A stretch of DNA of 64,000 bases from positions 9,439,001-9,503,000 of the forward strand of contig NC_088916.1 in the NCBI RefSeq assembly GCF_963576675.1. Reading direction: 5' to 3'. A program made the translations under genes and the position numbers. Source of the DNA: Euphorbia lathyris (taxonomy: Eukaryota; Streptophyta; Magnoliopsida; Malpighiales; Euphorbiaceae). Positions 23,127 to 34,474 of this stretch are shown here, in pieces (the first letter of the stretch is position 1; each line of letters opens with the position of its first letter). A model generated the notes under the pieces. That model was given only the letters and a program-made list of their open reading frames with translations. It was not told the origin of the DNA and did not search any database.

Positions 23127-24104
23127 TTATTTGACTTCATTAATATTTTCTAATAATTATATATTCTTGAATTTTGTAAGTAAGAAAAACAAACAAAAGA
23201 ATTGAAAAAAAAATGAAGGGACGAAAAAGATAATTAGGAGAGAACCATCTTCCTCTCGGGTTTTTTTTTTAAATAAGAGAGAATGTCGAGACATAAGCGT
23301 ATAAAGAGGAGAGTGAAAATATTTTTTCTCACTAATTAAGCATTTTATTTTTTCTTAATGAAGTATTAAGTCCATAAATTAATTTTAGTTAAATAGAATT
23401 AAATCGCAATTGTAACCACTCAATACAAAAAAAAAACGTTTTATAATTAATATGTGAAATTAATTATATTAATTAGAATCATTATGCTCAACATTTGAGA
23501 ATTTGAAAAGATTCAAATAATAATAATTTCTTAATTAATATTTTTCAATAATTTGTCCTATGATCATATTTCATTTTCATCTATTAAAAACTCTTGAAAT
23601 ACTAACAATTTTGTACGAACCATAATATAATAGTTAAAAATTATATAAGCCAATGTTGCAAAAGCAATTATCTCAATATCCATAATTAATGTACATTTTT
23701 AGGATTTTGAGCATCAAAATTTATTTTTATTTACCTTGATTTTGAATTCGTATCTAGCATAATCCACATTCTTCAAGAATAAACATCTTATCAAGCGTAT
23801 TAGACGCTTATAATCTCCTTATCTAGAAAATTGGAAAAAAATAACTTTTTGATAATAATAATATAACATAATTTATATTGAAATAAACTTCATTGTAAGT
23901 ATAATATTCCAATATCTCTTTAATATTTTATTTAATATGTCTCAAACTTCAATGAACAACTACCGTGTGAAACTTTATATCTATTTGTGCCAAAATGCAT
24001 AAAAATAAAAAATACAAGTCATATCAATTAGCTAAACTCAAACTAAAAAAATGAGTGGATTTCAACATGTTCCGAATTAGAAAAATTAATCTAACTTCAA
24101 TTAA

Positions 24105-25010
24105 AACTAAAAATTGAGTTCATAAAAAGCCGAAAATCTAAATTTTAGTTAGAGTTAACAATCAAAACGATAACACCTAGGAACATATACTAAAAAAGAA
24201 TGCAAATATACAAAATCTTTATTTTAGTCATTTTGAAAAATAAATAAATAAAAAAGAAAACATGGATAAGGTAGCGAGAGGTATGAAATCTGGATAACGA
24301 CAGAAATGGAATTTCATCTCTGAAATATGAATCTATAACAACAATTGTTTAATAGAAATAAAACAACAGCGCAATTGAGAAAGCCAAAAATTGAGTTCAT
24401 ATGAAGCCGAAAATCCAAATTTTAGTTAAGAGTTAGCAATCGAAACAATGACACCTAGCAACATATACTAAAAAAGAATACAAATTTACAAAATCTTTAT
24501 TTTAGTCATTTTGAAAGAAAAAAAGACAAATAAAAAAGAAAACATGGATAAGGTAGCGAGAGGTATGGAACCTGGGTAACGACAGAAATTGAATTTCATC
24601 TCTGAAAAATGAAACTATAACAACTATTGTTTAATAAAAAGAAAACAACACCACAATTGAGAACAAAAATAATTACAACATATAAAAAAATCGAATAATT
24701 ACCTTGAGAAACATAATAATTTCTTGTAATTTTGACACTTTTGTGTTTTCCGGTTTTAGTTGTTCATGCATTTTCTATTTCTATCGAATTTCTTCAATTG
24801 AAGCTATCAGTGTGGAAAAAAAAGACAAATAAAAAAGAAAACATGGATAAGATAGCGAGAGGTATAAAACCTGGGTAACAACAGAAATGAATCTGAAAAA
24901 TAAAACTATAATAACTATTGTTTAATAAAAATAAAACAACAACATAATTGAGAACAAAATAACTACAACATATGAAAAAAATCGAATATTTACCTTCAGA
25001 AATATAATAC
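24105..25010. repeat. Internal ~285-300 bp direct repeats of the Helitron
   Basis: The block with 'gaaaacatggataaggtagcg', 'gaggtatg' and 'ggataacgacagaaatg' occurs three times (about 24257, 24537 and 24837). The first two also share the preceding 'aaaattgagttcat...gccgaaaatc' block (24105 and 24385). The third copy is more diverged and shorter. Confidence 0.8.
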
Positions 25011-25314
25011 TATCTGTCCTGACCAATGAATATAATGGTGGAATACTATCTATCATGCTTTATATAGAAGTTTATTTGTGACTTTTGGATTTCCTTTGCT
25101 TTGTGTTTTTTCATCTTCCCGTAACTCTTGCTTTCTTTTATTATTTTAATTAATAGCTTAGTAATTATTTAATATATTATAAATATAAATTTGTTATTTT
25201 TAATTAATTAAATATTTTTAATCTGATTTTTTACTACGTTGACAACTCATCAAAAAGACCTCTAAAACACTTCTTTTCATTTATCTCTGCTTCCGTAATT
25301 ATATATAGTATAGA

Positions 25315-26251
25315 TGTTGCTGCATAATTTATGAATCAATTTCGATGAAATAAATATTAACTGTGAAATTAACCTTTGATTATAAATAGTATTGGAATCT
25401 GATCGATTAAGGTTGACTTGAGTCACTGGTTAAGAACCTCGAATAGTTTAAGCTAGTGATTTTAGATTCGAATTCTAGTATATGCAGAAAATTTTGATTA
25501 GGAGAATCTGTTTAAAGAGTGTCTAACGAATCTCAAACTGAATAATCGAAATTGTGTATAATTGATGTGTCAAAAATTATGTCATGTGGCAAAATTTTAA
25601 TAAATCAATTAGTTTTTCATTCAAAATGGACTAAATGTCACTTACGTCAATACTTCAAGAAATAAATGTTATCAAATAATAGCACAGTGGCTAAATGATA
25701 AAAATTTGGATACCTCATGGCCAAATAGGGGTTTAATTCTTTTTTTCGGATTAAACTCAAATTTGACCTTTATGGTATCCAAAATTTTCTGATATAATTT
25801 GTAATATTTGTCATTTGAAATACTCTCATACATGATATTTAATCGATTTTGGATGCAATACTAATTGATTTGTTAAATTTTTTACCACGTTACACAGTTT
25901 TAACATGTATACATGTGAAAAATGATTTTTTCTATAGATTTACTATATGGATAAATAAGAAATTTGTTTTTTTTTTGTTTTTTTAATGGGAAAATTACAC
26001 ACAAATTCATCATTTAAAAACTATTTACAACTATGTCAAGTCATTATTTTAGAATATATCAAACTAGTAAAATCAGTAGTTTTAATATATTTTAAAGATT
26101 AGAATTTATAAATTAGAAGTCTAGAATATATTTTCTAGGGTTTATGATTTATGCATTGGAGTTTAGAATTTTTAAATTATAGTGTAAAATCATAATATAT
26201 AAAAGATAATGATATATTAAGAATTAAGTTTGATAATATGACTTAGTTGTA
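25315..26251. other. AT-rich spacer
   Basis: No gene is seen. A segment at 25410-25520 resembles 21380-21520 and has a Box-B-like 'gattcgaattc', but no Box A at the right distance, so a SINE cannot be supported. Confidence 0.4.
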
Positions 26252-26268
26252 ATTTTATACTTAATTAT

Positions 26269-27284
26269 TTTTTTTTTGTAGAAACAGGAAAGGAAAACAA
26301 ACAAACAAAGAAAACTAACTCGGGATCAGCCTAGGAAGGCTAACCCCAATCCTATCCTCTAAAAGAAGAGACGAAAGAAAGATGGGAGGATCAGAAAGGG
26401 TAGAAACACCTAACATCCCTTCATGCACAGCTGCCGCCAAGCGATCCGCAACCCGGTTCTGTTCCCTGTAAATGTGGCTGAACTTTAAGAACTCAAATGA
26501 CAGACGAAGCCTTAAAATAGCTTTGATAAGATTTTGGCTGTTAAGACAAATAGCCTGGTTATCAGAAATTCTGTTGATTGCCTCCATGTTATCAGACTCC
26601 ACAAATAACCTCTTAACACCCAGGCTAATGGCAAGCTTGATACCCGAGAGAATACCCCAAAGTTCCGCCGAAAAGGAAGAACCCATCCCCAGGTTCTGAG
26701 TAAACCCAGACAGTCAGGCGCCACTCGCATCACGAAGAACTCCTCCGGCAGCAATTTTGCCGTTGCTAAGGCAGGAGCCATCCGTATTCAGCTTCACCAC
26801 CCCTTCTCTAGGCCTGCTCCATCCAACGAGATGGACCTCTCTTTTCTGGGTAGACCTGGCAAGGGAATCCCCTTTGAAGCTCTCAGTAATAATAGAGAGT
26901 TTTTTCGAGAAGAAATCAAGTAAGTCAGGAATAAAGACAGATTTATCAGCAAAAATCTCCTCGTTCCTCCACTTCCAAATTTGGTAACAGATGATAGCAA
27001 AGAAAATGTCACCATGCTCCATGTTAGCCATTAAAATCCCACTAACACCATCAGAGAATCAGTCAGACTCAGAGTGGACCATGAAGGAAGGAAGAATGTG
27101 GTGAGGGAGAATTTTCTTCCACACCTCTTTACTCTTAGAGCAATCCCTCAGAGCATGGCACAAAGTTTCATCATGGCCTCTACATCTACTGCAAGCTCCT
27201 GAGTCCGCCAAGTGCCGTTTGTGCCTATCCGAATTAGTAAGTAACCTGTCCTTAACTCCGAATTAGTAAGTAACCTGTGCCTAT
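26269..27284 (-). mobile_element. 5'-truncated L1-type LINE copy
   Basis: The copy is bounded by an exact 17-bp duplication, attttatacttaattat (26252-26268 and 27285-27301), with a short poly(A) tail (T-run 26269-26277 on the plus strand). Its sequence is nearly the same as the 3' end of the LINE at 34545-40471, so both come from one subfamily. The 5' junction carries a duplicated 'ccgaattagtaagtaacctgt' (27228 and 27258). Confidence 0.92.
26315..27226 (-). pseudogene. LINE zinc-binding tail and RNase H domain
   Basis: The frame includes a CRGHDETLCHALRDC-type zinc-binding end, then ICYQIWKWRNEEIF and RNase H with KLNTDGSCL (first Asp), AELWGILSGIKLA (Glu), VESDNMEAI (Asp) and HIYREQNRVADRLA. 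There is an in-frame TGA at 26714-26716 where the sister copy has Trp (GAWLAGF), and another between the zinc tail and RNase H near 27057. It ends at 26315. The reverse transcriptase part is lost by truncation. Confidence 0.85.
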
Positions 27285-27301
27285 ATTTTATACTTAATTA
27301 T

Positions 27302-27680
27302 AATATTCATGTATTTCAACTTTTTTTAATCTAGATATTAAATCTATATAGAAAAACAATTTATTGTATTTATATATCACGTATCAAAATTGTATTTTTT
27401 ATATAAGAATTTAAAAAATCGATTAGTTATTTTTTTTTTTAAAAATTATTGACAAATTAAAATTCCCTAGTAAGGTCCACTTGCTGGTGCAAGTTGAGGC
27501 AGCAATACTTTGAAAATTTTACGGTCGGTGGTTTAGAAAAAAAGTTGAAGTTTAACTTTTTCTAAGAAGAAATTTCAACAACCATAGTCTTTAATGTATG
27601 CTACAATTCAGGTGCATTTTATTTCAATTATCTACTACTTTTCAGATACAAGGTAAGTCAAGAAAAACAAAACAAAAATT
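27302..27680. other. Spacer, nothing recognised
   Basis: AT-rich, with a T-tract near 27430. No coding or terminal-repeat signal. Confidence 0.4.
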
Positions 27681-28268
27681 GAGGCGCAAAAATACCTCTA
27701 ACGTTTACAGTCAGAAGCAATTTTATTCCTAATGTCTAAAATATGCAATTTTACCTCTAATGTTGGCAGTCAAGAGCAATTTTATCCCTAACGTTATCAA
27801 GTTTAGTCAATTTCAGAAATAATTCATCAAACTGTCTTATATGGGCCATAAATCTTGTTATCTACACTTCACATATGAGTCATTTTATCATTTATTAGTA
27901 ACGGATTATAAACATATGACCAGACTTGATTTTTTTTTAAATTTAAAAAATATACTGTCTATTGTACAAGTTGGATAAAAAAAATTCAAAATATTTCGCA
28001 GAATTTATAAATATTAATATTCAATTCTATTATTAAATCACAAAAAAAAATATAATTTTTTTTAAACGAATTGATATACAATTTGTGCAGAATAAGGAAC
28101 AAAATATATGTGTTTTATAATAATTTCTGAAATTGACCAAACTTGCCAATATTATGACTAAAATTGCTTTTGGATGCCAACGTTATGTATAAAATTATAC
28201 CATTTTAAACGTTAGAAGTAAAATTGTTCTTGACTGTAAATGTTAGGGGTCTTTTTGCACCTTATCCC
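27681..28268. mobile_element. Foldback repeat, second copy of the 7157 family
   Basis: Left 'gaggcgcaaaaatacctc' and right 'tttttgcaccttatccc' are inverted. Internal text matches 7157-7716 over most of its length. Diverged and non-coding. Confidence 0.65.
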
Positions 28269-28639
28269 AACAAAATATATAAAGAATTTCAAATTTCCAC
28301 CAAAAAAAATAAAGTGAGATTTGAGGTGAATTGGTCTTGTTAGAGTCATTATCATCAATAATTTAATTTGAACATTCATAATTTCAAATAGCATGTGTGA
28401 AATCTCATAATACTTTACTAATTTATTTTCTTTGTAATAATAATAAGTTGAAATTGGATTAGAAATTCAGGAAGTCAAATTGAGTGGGTTATATCATATG
28501 TGAATACTTATAATAAGAGTGTGGGATTCAAAAGTTCAATTTTGTCATTAATATGAGGAAGTAGTAAATTTCTAGGAATTGAATTTGACTCTACCCATAA
28601 TTCAATAAAACCCTAAAATTAGGATGGACTGTTAATTTA

Positions 28640-28925
28640 TTAACATATGTCAGGATAACACGATTCGTGTAACCCACAAGACTTAATGTACCCACAAGAC
28701 TTAATGTATTGGGATCATAAGTGGATCGATGCGATTAACCTGTTTATACAGGGCCAAGTTATAAATTGATTCATGAATTCGTTATAACCTATATAATTTT
28801 AGAAGGATAGACTTTATAGATTTGGATTATAAGTGGATCGATGCGATTAACCTGTATAATAAACGGAGTCAGATTGTAAATTGATTCATGAATTCGCTAT
28901 AACATGTATAATTTTAGAAGGATGG
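28640..28925. repeat. 112-bp tandem duplication
   Basis: The phrase 'aagtggatcgatgcgattaa' occurs near 28720 and 28832, each followed by 'aaattgattcatgaattcg' and 'aattttagaagga'. A shorter 'cccacaagacttaatgta' duplication lies at 28671-28707. Confidence 0.7.
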
Positions 28926-29034
28926 GAGCGACCCATTAACCCATTCAACTTTATCCATGTAACTCCTATTAGATTCATCTAGTTAAATGTGTCGATCTGT
29001 GTCAATTATGTGGTTTGTAAAATTTTCATTTTTT

Positions 29035-29300
29035 TTATTCACTTTGCCAAATTTAACAGATAACAACCCCAAAATGATTTTTTTTAAGAATTAAAGTTAT
29101 TTAGTATCCTATTTATTATGGAACCACATTTTTTATTTCTAAAATCATCATTTTTGAAATTTTCTCTCTCTAAACATTAATTTTTTCTCATAAAAAACAC
29201 CACCTAAATAACCTTAAATCTAAAAAGTTAAGAATTAAAGTTGCTTAAAATTTTCATTTTGATGTCGTTATCGTCCAAATTTGGCAAAGTTAACAAAAAA
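29035..29300. repeat. Foldback repeat related to the 5725 family
   Basis: Left 'actttgccaaatttaacagataac' is returned inverted at 29267-29295. The centre shares 'ggaaccacattttttattt' and 'tctctctaaacatt' with the Mutator-type family. No target duplication was resolved. Confidence 0.5.
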
Positions 29301-29476
29301 AAAAAAAAATTATAAACCACAAGATTTGGTATGTAACAGAAAAAAACACAGTATCAATCTACAAAAATATGAAACTACAGAAGTTTTATTTGACATTAAC
29401 CATTTTTTTAATATCATTTTGTTGCTCTTTTTAGTGTCTAAGAACTAAAAACATAAAGACAGAAGATGTAAAAATA

Positions 29477-29540
29477 TTGAGGGTAAACGAGAAGAGCATA
29501 TTTTCAGTGAGGGTAAACGAGAAGAGCATATTTTCAGTGT
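29477..29540. repeat. Short tandem duplication (~31 bp)
   Basis: The unit 'gagggtaaacgagaagagca' plus 'tattttcagt' is present twice in direct succession. Confidence 0.8.
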
Positions 29541-30090
29541 GTCTAGGGACTATTTGAGTAAACGTGAGATTTTTTATATGAAGTCTATTACTATACTTCG
29601 ATGATAGATTTAATATTTATCTAGTCCATCAACTTGCACCTAAGATTCAAATAATCCTCTAAATTTTTAAAATAACATTTTCACCCCTTCATCTTGGTTA
29701 AATTTTCATGACTAAAACCCTTTATTTTCACATGGCAAGTACACTCAGCAACGGATCCAAGATTCATTTTCACTTGTTATTTATAGGTGTTAAATTGATG
29801 TTTTTGGTGTTTTTACATAAAAAGGTTAAAAACCCATACACAATTTCCATAGAATTTTTAGCGTTTTCTGGCAACCAATGGATACTCAAACCCCCTAAGT
29901 CCTCTGAATCTGTCCATGGCAACACTCTACACATAAAATTCATTTTAAGCAAGGTTGCAAAATTATTGTTCTAGTTAAGTTGACACGGAAAAAATAATCT
30001 TGTCGAAAGTTTCATATATTCACGAGACGGAAAAAGTACTAATTTATAAGTATTCGATAAAAAAAAAATTAAAAATTGTGGATAAATCAA
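29541..30090. other. Spacer, no supported gene
   Basis: An 88-codon open frame at 29708-29974 has no recognisable domain and overlaps an equally open frame on the other strand, so it is not called as a gene. Confidence 0.4.
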
Positions 30091-30091
30091 G

Positions 30092-30325
30092 GCTTAATAC
30101 ATCACAAGCCTCCTAAACTTGACTCAAAAAACCAATTGCTCCGTGAACTTACATGGTGTCTTGTAAGCCTCCTGAACTTGCTTAAATTTAGATGATTAAC
30201 TTCCCTAAATCCATGTGGCAGAATAATTGATGATTTGAACAAATTAAAAAGTATATCTGCTTTTTCGAGCAAGTTTAGAGGCCGATTTTTGACCAAGTTC
30301 AAAGAGCTACTGATATACTGGACTC
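30092..30325. repeat. Relic of the 'taatacatcac' foldback family
   Basis: Left ggcttaatacatcac with 'cctcctgaacttg' phrases, and inverted 'caagtttagaggcc' text at 30270-30300, resemble 20820-21335. The right end is lost. Confidence 0.5.
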
Positions 30326-30339
30326 TATTTGATAACATC

Positions 30340-30438
30340 TGAATATTATCCCAAGAGGCCGCTCCTAAGACTCAAACCCGTGACCTCTCGGTCACAAGAT
30401 AACAACGTTTACCGTTGCACCAAGGCGCTCTCTCTACA
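30340..30438 (-). mobile_element. tRNA-derived SINE fragment (Au-like)
   Basis: On the minus strand a tRNA-like promoter reads GCGCCTTGGTGCAACGGTAA (Box A, at about 30411-30422) and, ~35 bp on, CACGGGTTTGAGTC (Box B, 30369-30378). This is the head of the Au-type plant SINE. The body ends soon after the 'ggcctcttggg' phrase, so it is 3'-truncated. It is not a tRNA gene: it does not fold into a full cloverleaf with an acceptor stem. Confidence 0.7.
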
Positions 30439-30610
30439 AATTAAGAATCAACTAAAAGTCCTTACATCATGGTGAGCAAAGCCTCAATGAAGCATTAAAA
30501 CACATCACATTATGAAGATTCTTGCACATAAAACATTCACTTATGTATGAAAAAACTTCCCAATGCTGAATGCAAAGTTAACAGTCTCTTTAAAATTTAA
30601 ACTTTTGATA

Positions 30611-30616
30611 TTTATT
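30611..30616 (-). terminator. Poly(A) signal of the PSB33-like gene
   Basis: AATAAA on the minus strand, about 200 nt past the TAG stop at 30814-30816. Confidence 0.55.
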
Positions 30617-30813
30617 GTACAGATTCATCATATATATATATGGAAATTAAACGAAAAACCGTGAGTCAACTTGCTCTATATTTTTACCGGTATACAATAG
30701 CAGATAAACGAAATAGAATAAAGCATGGAACAGATTATACATGGAAATGCATCATAACTACGAAAATTTACCTTCCTACGCGACCGAGATTCTTCGAACG
30801 CTTCAAAGATTGT

Positions 30814-32926
30814 CTAGTTGAAAGCATTAGTTGCAGCATATAAAAAGTCCAAGAAGCCTGTGCCCTTGAGGAGACCCTTACCTGTCAAGAGTTCAAAATC
30901 CAGTAATAACAGGAAGCCAATCACAGCTGCTTTCCCGTTTATCAATTCATTCTTTCTGCTGAAACCAAACCCCTTCGAATCCTCGTCTATTATCATTCTC
31001 ACCTAAACGAGAATCATAGAATATATCAGTCCATCAGTCGTTCGTTAGAGATAATGAGAAGAGAACAAACAAACATTAGAATCTCTTTGTTTCTAAGCAT
31101 TTCATATGATGATTTCAGAAAAATGAAGGTAATTACCTCATCTACATTAACATCACTTGCAGTGACACCAGGTCGAGTCCTCCCGCTGAATACTATTTCA
31201 GCCGATACATCAGATTTTACACCTCCTTTCATGCTTATGTAAATATTGTCTTCATCAGATTTTACAGGAAAAACATAGAGGGACTTCAAAGGAGGTGTTA
31301 GAACTCTCAGCACGGGATTGTTAGGATACCAGTCTTTGATGTCTCCGTTCTGCAGACTGAATGTGCTATCCGTTGTTGGGCAAACTATGCACCCGTCCTA
31401 TGGAAAACAACCAAAAATAAAATATCATTACTTCGTTTTCGCATTCTTTGTCACTGGATAACATCAATGCAAACAAACTGAATATATGCGCCTGCACATT
31501 CATGGAACTGATTCTAACAGAAGAAACAAATCCATAACGAGACTGTACAAGCATCGCTCTAATTTAATTTATCAACAAGTATCTTGAATCAGTTGATGTT
31601 TTCATCAAGTTTGTTTAAGTTCTACAAATGGGATTCTGGTGCAAAATGTATTACCAAAGATAAAAAAAATGCTACGGCGGAAAAATAACGAACTGTCACA
31701 ATATAGTCAATAAGAAAATATCAAAGTTTACGGACTCCAGGCTCAGAACAACCAGATTTCAATTCAATATTACACAGGGGCAAGACTACCTCCACTTTGG
31801 TCTGTGATATAAACTTAAACTTCCAAGTTCCACCATCCATTCAATCCCGAAAGGAGTTCTATCTAATCCACAAATATGCACAAGACTTATGAAACGCAGA
31901 ACGGGCTTATTTCCCTTTGTTGTCATTGTGTGTGCACGTCCATGCTGCACGCGAGGCATACCCGTTTAATCGTTTTATCAATTTATTAGTCAATTTTTCC
32001 AGCATTACAAGTGACAACATCAACTTCAACCTACAGATTTTCTATATTTATGAGCTCTTTGCAACTTCAACCATGGCATTTCCAATATGAGCAGCATTAG
32101 TTTTGATTGTCAAATAGTATTTTCCGCCCTCTCTACTTAATCAAATTTCTCAAATGGCCAAGTACTTCAATTTTCACGTATTTAGCCCCCTAACAGAATA
32201 AGCTATTTAAGCTAGGCTACTTCAATTTCGGTATATTTAGCCTGAACTTGAATTTCCCCCAAAATCCCGCGGAAGCAAAGCAGCCGAATTTTATCCTGTG
32301 TTCTTTAATTTAGACAAATAAACCATTGATATCAAGATATAGGTACATAGAACTCATTAGAACGCGAAAAACACAGCAGAGTAAACTGATCCAAACATAA
32401 TCAATTTCCAATACGCAAATAAGCTATAAAAGAACAGATAAAATCACTGAAAATTCGAAATCTCATAATCAAAATCTCAATTAGCCAAAAACTAAGAAGC
32501 CAAAAAATGAATGAAAACCTGAGTGAGCTTAGCATTGATGAGACCTTCACTATAAGCACCCTCAGCAGGTGACCTATTCTCAATAGCGAAAATCTGATCC
32601 TTATACCACAACAAAAGTATAGTCTGCCCGTCTTGAATAATCACCCTCCGTTCTCCCCTAGGTAGCGCCGCTAAAGGCACCACCGGAACCCAATTTTCGC
32701 CGGATTTCTGAGATTCTTCACTGAGAGACACCTCCGTGGCCTTACAAGCAATCCTGGGAAGAGGTTTGGGAGAGCATAGAGAGGAAAGTGAGTATTTAGC
32801 AGGAAATGCAGAGAGAGACTGCTGTGAAGTAGAAGGGTGAAGAGGAAGGCGGCGGGAAAGGGGAAAAGGTGGAGGGTAATTAGAATGGAAAGATGAAGTA
32901 AGATGGGAAGCGGAAGTAGTGGCCAT
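30814..32926 (-). CDS. PSB33: PSB33-like chloroplast Rieske-fold protein
   Basis: Three exons, 32926-32519, 31397-31137 and 31002-30814, with GT-AG introns of 1121 and 134 bp, encode 285 residues. Residues 1-~60 are Ser/Pro/Leu-rich with few acidic residues, a chloroplast transit peptide. A Rieske-type fold follows (VPVVPLAALPRGERR, LLLWYKDQIFAIENR, DGCIVCPTTDSTF). The Cys-x-His and Cys-x-x-His cluster ligands are absent, as expected for PSB33/LIL8 proteins. A C-terminal hydrophobic helix (AAVIGFLLLLDFELLTG) would anchor it in the thylakoid. The Arabidopsis counterpart supports photosystem II/LHCII organisation; here that is inferred. All phases join without a stop. The first exon ATG is preferred because it starts the MATT-type transit peptide. 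Confidence 0.93.
31398..32518 (-). other. Intron 1 of the PSB33-like gene
   Basis: Starts CAG|GTTTTCATTC and ends TCCATAG|GACGG on the minus strand. It contains relic repeat text ('aagtacttcaattttcacgtatttagcc') near 32160-32250 but no separate gene. Confidence 0.85.
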
Positions 32927-32943
32927 GGGAGGAGAAGGAGAAT

Positions 32944-32980
32944 GAGAGTATGGAAAGAGAAGAGAGGGAAAGAGTTAAGA
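32944..32980 (-). promoter_or_regulatory. Pyrimidine-rich leader / likely start-site region
   Basis: The minus strand reads an unbroken CT-rich stretch (ctctttccctctcttctctt) just upstream of the PSB33-like ATG, a plant Y-patch. No TATA box is evident upstream, which is common for photosynthesis genes. Confidence 0.4.
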
Positions 32981-33167
32981 ATCTGAAACTCCATGGCCAC
33001 ACAATACGGATAATTTTGGGAGAGTTTGCCTCCTCTTGCGTTTTTGTGTGTGGAGCCACAATTTTTCTTTTTCCCCCAAACTTGCAATTTAAAATCCTTG
33101 AAAGTCGATTAGGATCTTAAACTATCAAAATCATCAATCAGATCACTGAATTAAATAAAAATCATCA

Positions 33168-33275
33168 ATTGAGTCCCCATTCTAAGCAAAAATTATTAAT
33201 TGAGTCCCCATTCTAAGCAAAAATTATCAATTGAGTCCCCATTCTAAGCAAAAATTATCAATTGAGTCCTCATCA
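33168..33275. repeat. 31-bp tandem repeat
   Basis: The unit 'gagtccccattctaagcaaa' plus 11 bases starts at 33171, 33202, 33233 and 33264. The copies are almost identical. Confidence 0.9.
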
Positions 33276-33397
33276 AAAATCATTCGGTCGAACAGTTTCA
33301 AACTCTCTTCCACAAATCTATTTTGAGTCAACACATAAATCGTTAAGTTCATATCAAATAGTCATAATTTCTAATTTTATGATAGCATAAGGACTCA

Positions 33398-33829
33398 TCA
33401 TAATATATCAATGGCGGAGATGCGTATGTTGAGATGAATGTGTAGTCATACGAGAAATGATAGGGTGAGTAATGAAATAATTAGGACAAAAGTAAGGGTT
33501 ACATCTATTGAGAATAAAATGAGGGAAAACCGACTAAGGTGGTTTGACCATGTAAGATGAAGAGCACTTGATGCGCCGGTTAAGAGGACTGAAGAGTGGC
33601 AAAGGGATGTAGTGATGAGGGGTAGGGGTAGACCTAAGCAAACTTGGAGAAGAGTGATCGAGAGTGATATGAGTTTATTAGGTATTGCGGAGAATATGAT
33701 AGTGGATAGGATAGAGTGGAGGAAGGGAATTTGTGTCGTTGACATGACTTGATTGCACGGTTTCATATGACGGTTCATGTTAGCCGATCCCGAATTATTT
33801 CGAGACTAAGGCTTTGTTGTTGTTGTTGT
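33398..33829 (+). mobile_element. RTE-type LINE 3' end
   Basis: The frame reads AEMRMLR, RWFDHVR, RGRGRPKQTWRRVI and MIVDRIEWRKGI, the terminal region of plant RTE ORFs, with stops at two usual Trp/Arg sites. It ends in a (TTG)n tail, the hallmark of RTE elements. An 11-bp near-exact duplication flanks it: ataaggactca (33387-33397) and ataaagactca (33830-33840). 5'-truncated and inactive. Confidence 0.82.
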
Positions 33830-33991
33830 ATAAAGACTCAACTGATGATTTTTGCTAGTTCAGGGATTTAATTGATGAGTTTAATAGTTTAAGGTTCTAA
33901 TTGACTTTAAAGTTTTAATTTAGGAATCAAAATGAGTGTTATGCCATTTAAAATCATCTATGAATCCGGAAAAAAAAAATTAATAAAAAGA

Positions 33992-34474
33992 GGCTTAATA
34001 CTCATTTATATCCTGAACTTCTCCGAAAAGCAAAGCTTTATTAATCTTTTGACTTTCAAAATGTCCTAATAGTCATTTTAATTTGCCAAATGTTTAGTTA
34101 GTTTCTTGAAATTGCGTAAAATGTAATCAATTGATAACTTGATTGCACAAAAAAAAAAAAAAGTTAAATGCAAAAGATGTATTTTACGCATCTTATAATG
34201 TTATTATATAATTAAAAAGGAAGTTATTACTTACTCAACTATAAAACTTGTCTTTTTAATATTAGAACCGTATGTTCCGATCTTTGTCGTTTTACTTTTT
34301 TTTAAACGCGTACAATTCATTTTTCGTATTTAACTTATTTTTTGTAACCGAATGATTAATTGATTATATTTTGCACAAGTTCAGAGGGTTAACTGAACAT
34401 TTTATGCAAGTTGATAGGAATCAATCAAGCTTTGTGACAAGTTGAGAGACAAATGATGTATTAAGCTTTAAAAA
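33992..34474. repeat. Foldback repeat with ggcttaatac ends
   Basis: Left ggcttaatactc and right gatgtattaagctt are inverted. The arms include paired 'aattgcgtaaaatgtaatcaattgat' and 'attaattgattatattttgcac' text. Non-coding. A half copy lies at 16690. Confidence 0.6.

Larger units (their letters stand above)
22261..25314 (-). mobile_element. Non-autonomous Helitron
   Basis: Read on the minus strand, the element starts TCTATACTATATATAATTAC at 25314 and ends with a hairpin (CCCGTGCATCGCACGGG) 11 bases before a terminal CTAG at 22264-22261. The flanking bases are A before the 5' TC and T after the CTAG, the A/T insertion site of Helitrons, with no target duplication. These are the canonical ends of rolling-circle elements. 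No Rep/helicase protein is visible in the AT-rich 3.05-kb interior, so it depends on another copy for movement. Confidence 0.88.
33085..33935. repeat. Foldback repeat split by an RTE LINE
   Basis: Left text 'ttaaactatcaaaatcatcaa' with 'caattgagtcccc' returns inverted at 33835-33910 ('gactcaactgatgattttt', 'gagtttaatagtttaaggttc'). The centre is occupied by the LINE tail at 33398-33829. Related to 21880-22220. Confidence 0.6.

Noticed and set aside
25400..25525. SINE with Box B-like motif
   Set aside because: No Box A at the proper distance, no tail and no duplication.
29708..29974. 88-aa open frame as a host gene
   Set aside because: Both strands are open here, composition is not protein-like and no domain is visible.
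30340..30438. tRNA gene
   Set aside because: Box A and Box B are present but there is no full cloverleaf or acceptor stem, and the 3' text matches SINE body. Called as a SINE.
33168..33275. CRISPR-like array of 31-bp units
   Set aside because: The units are directly tandem with no spacers, in plant DNA. It is a minisatellite inside a foldback repeat.
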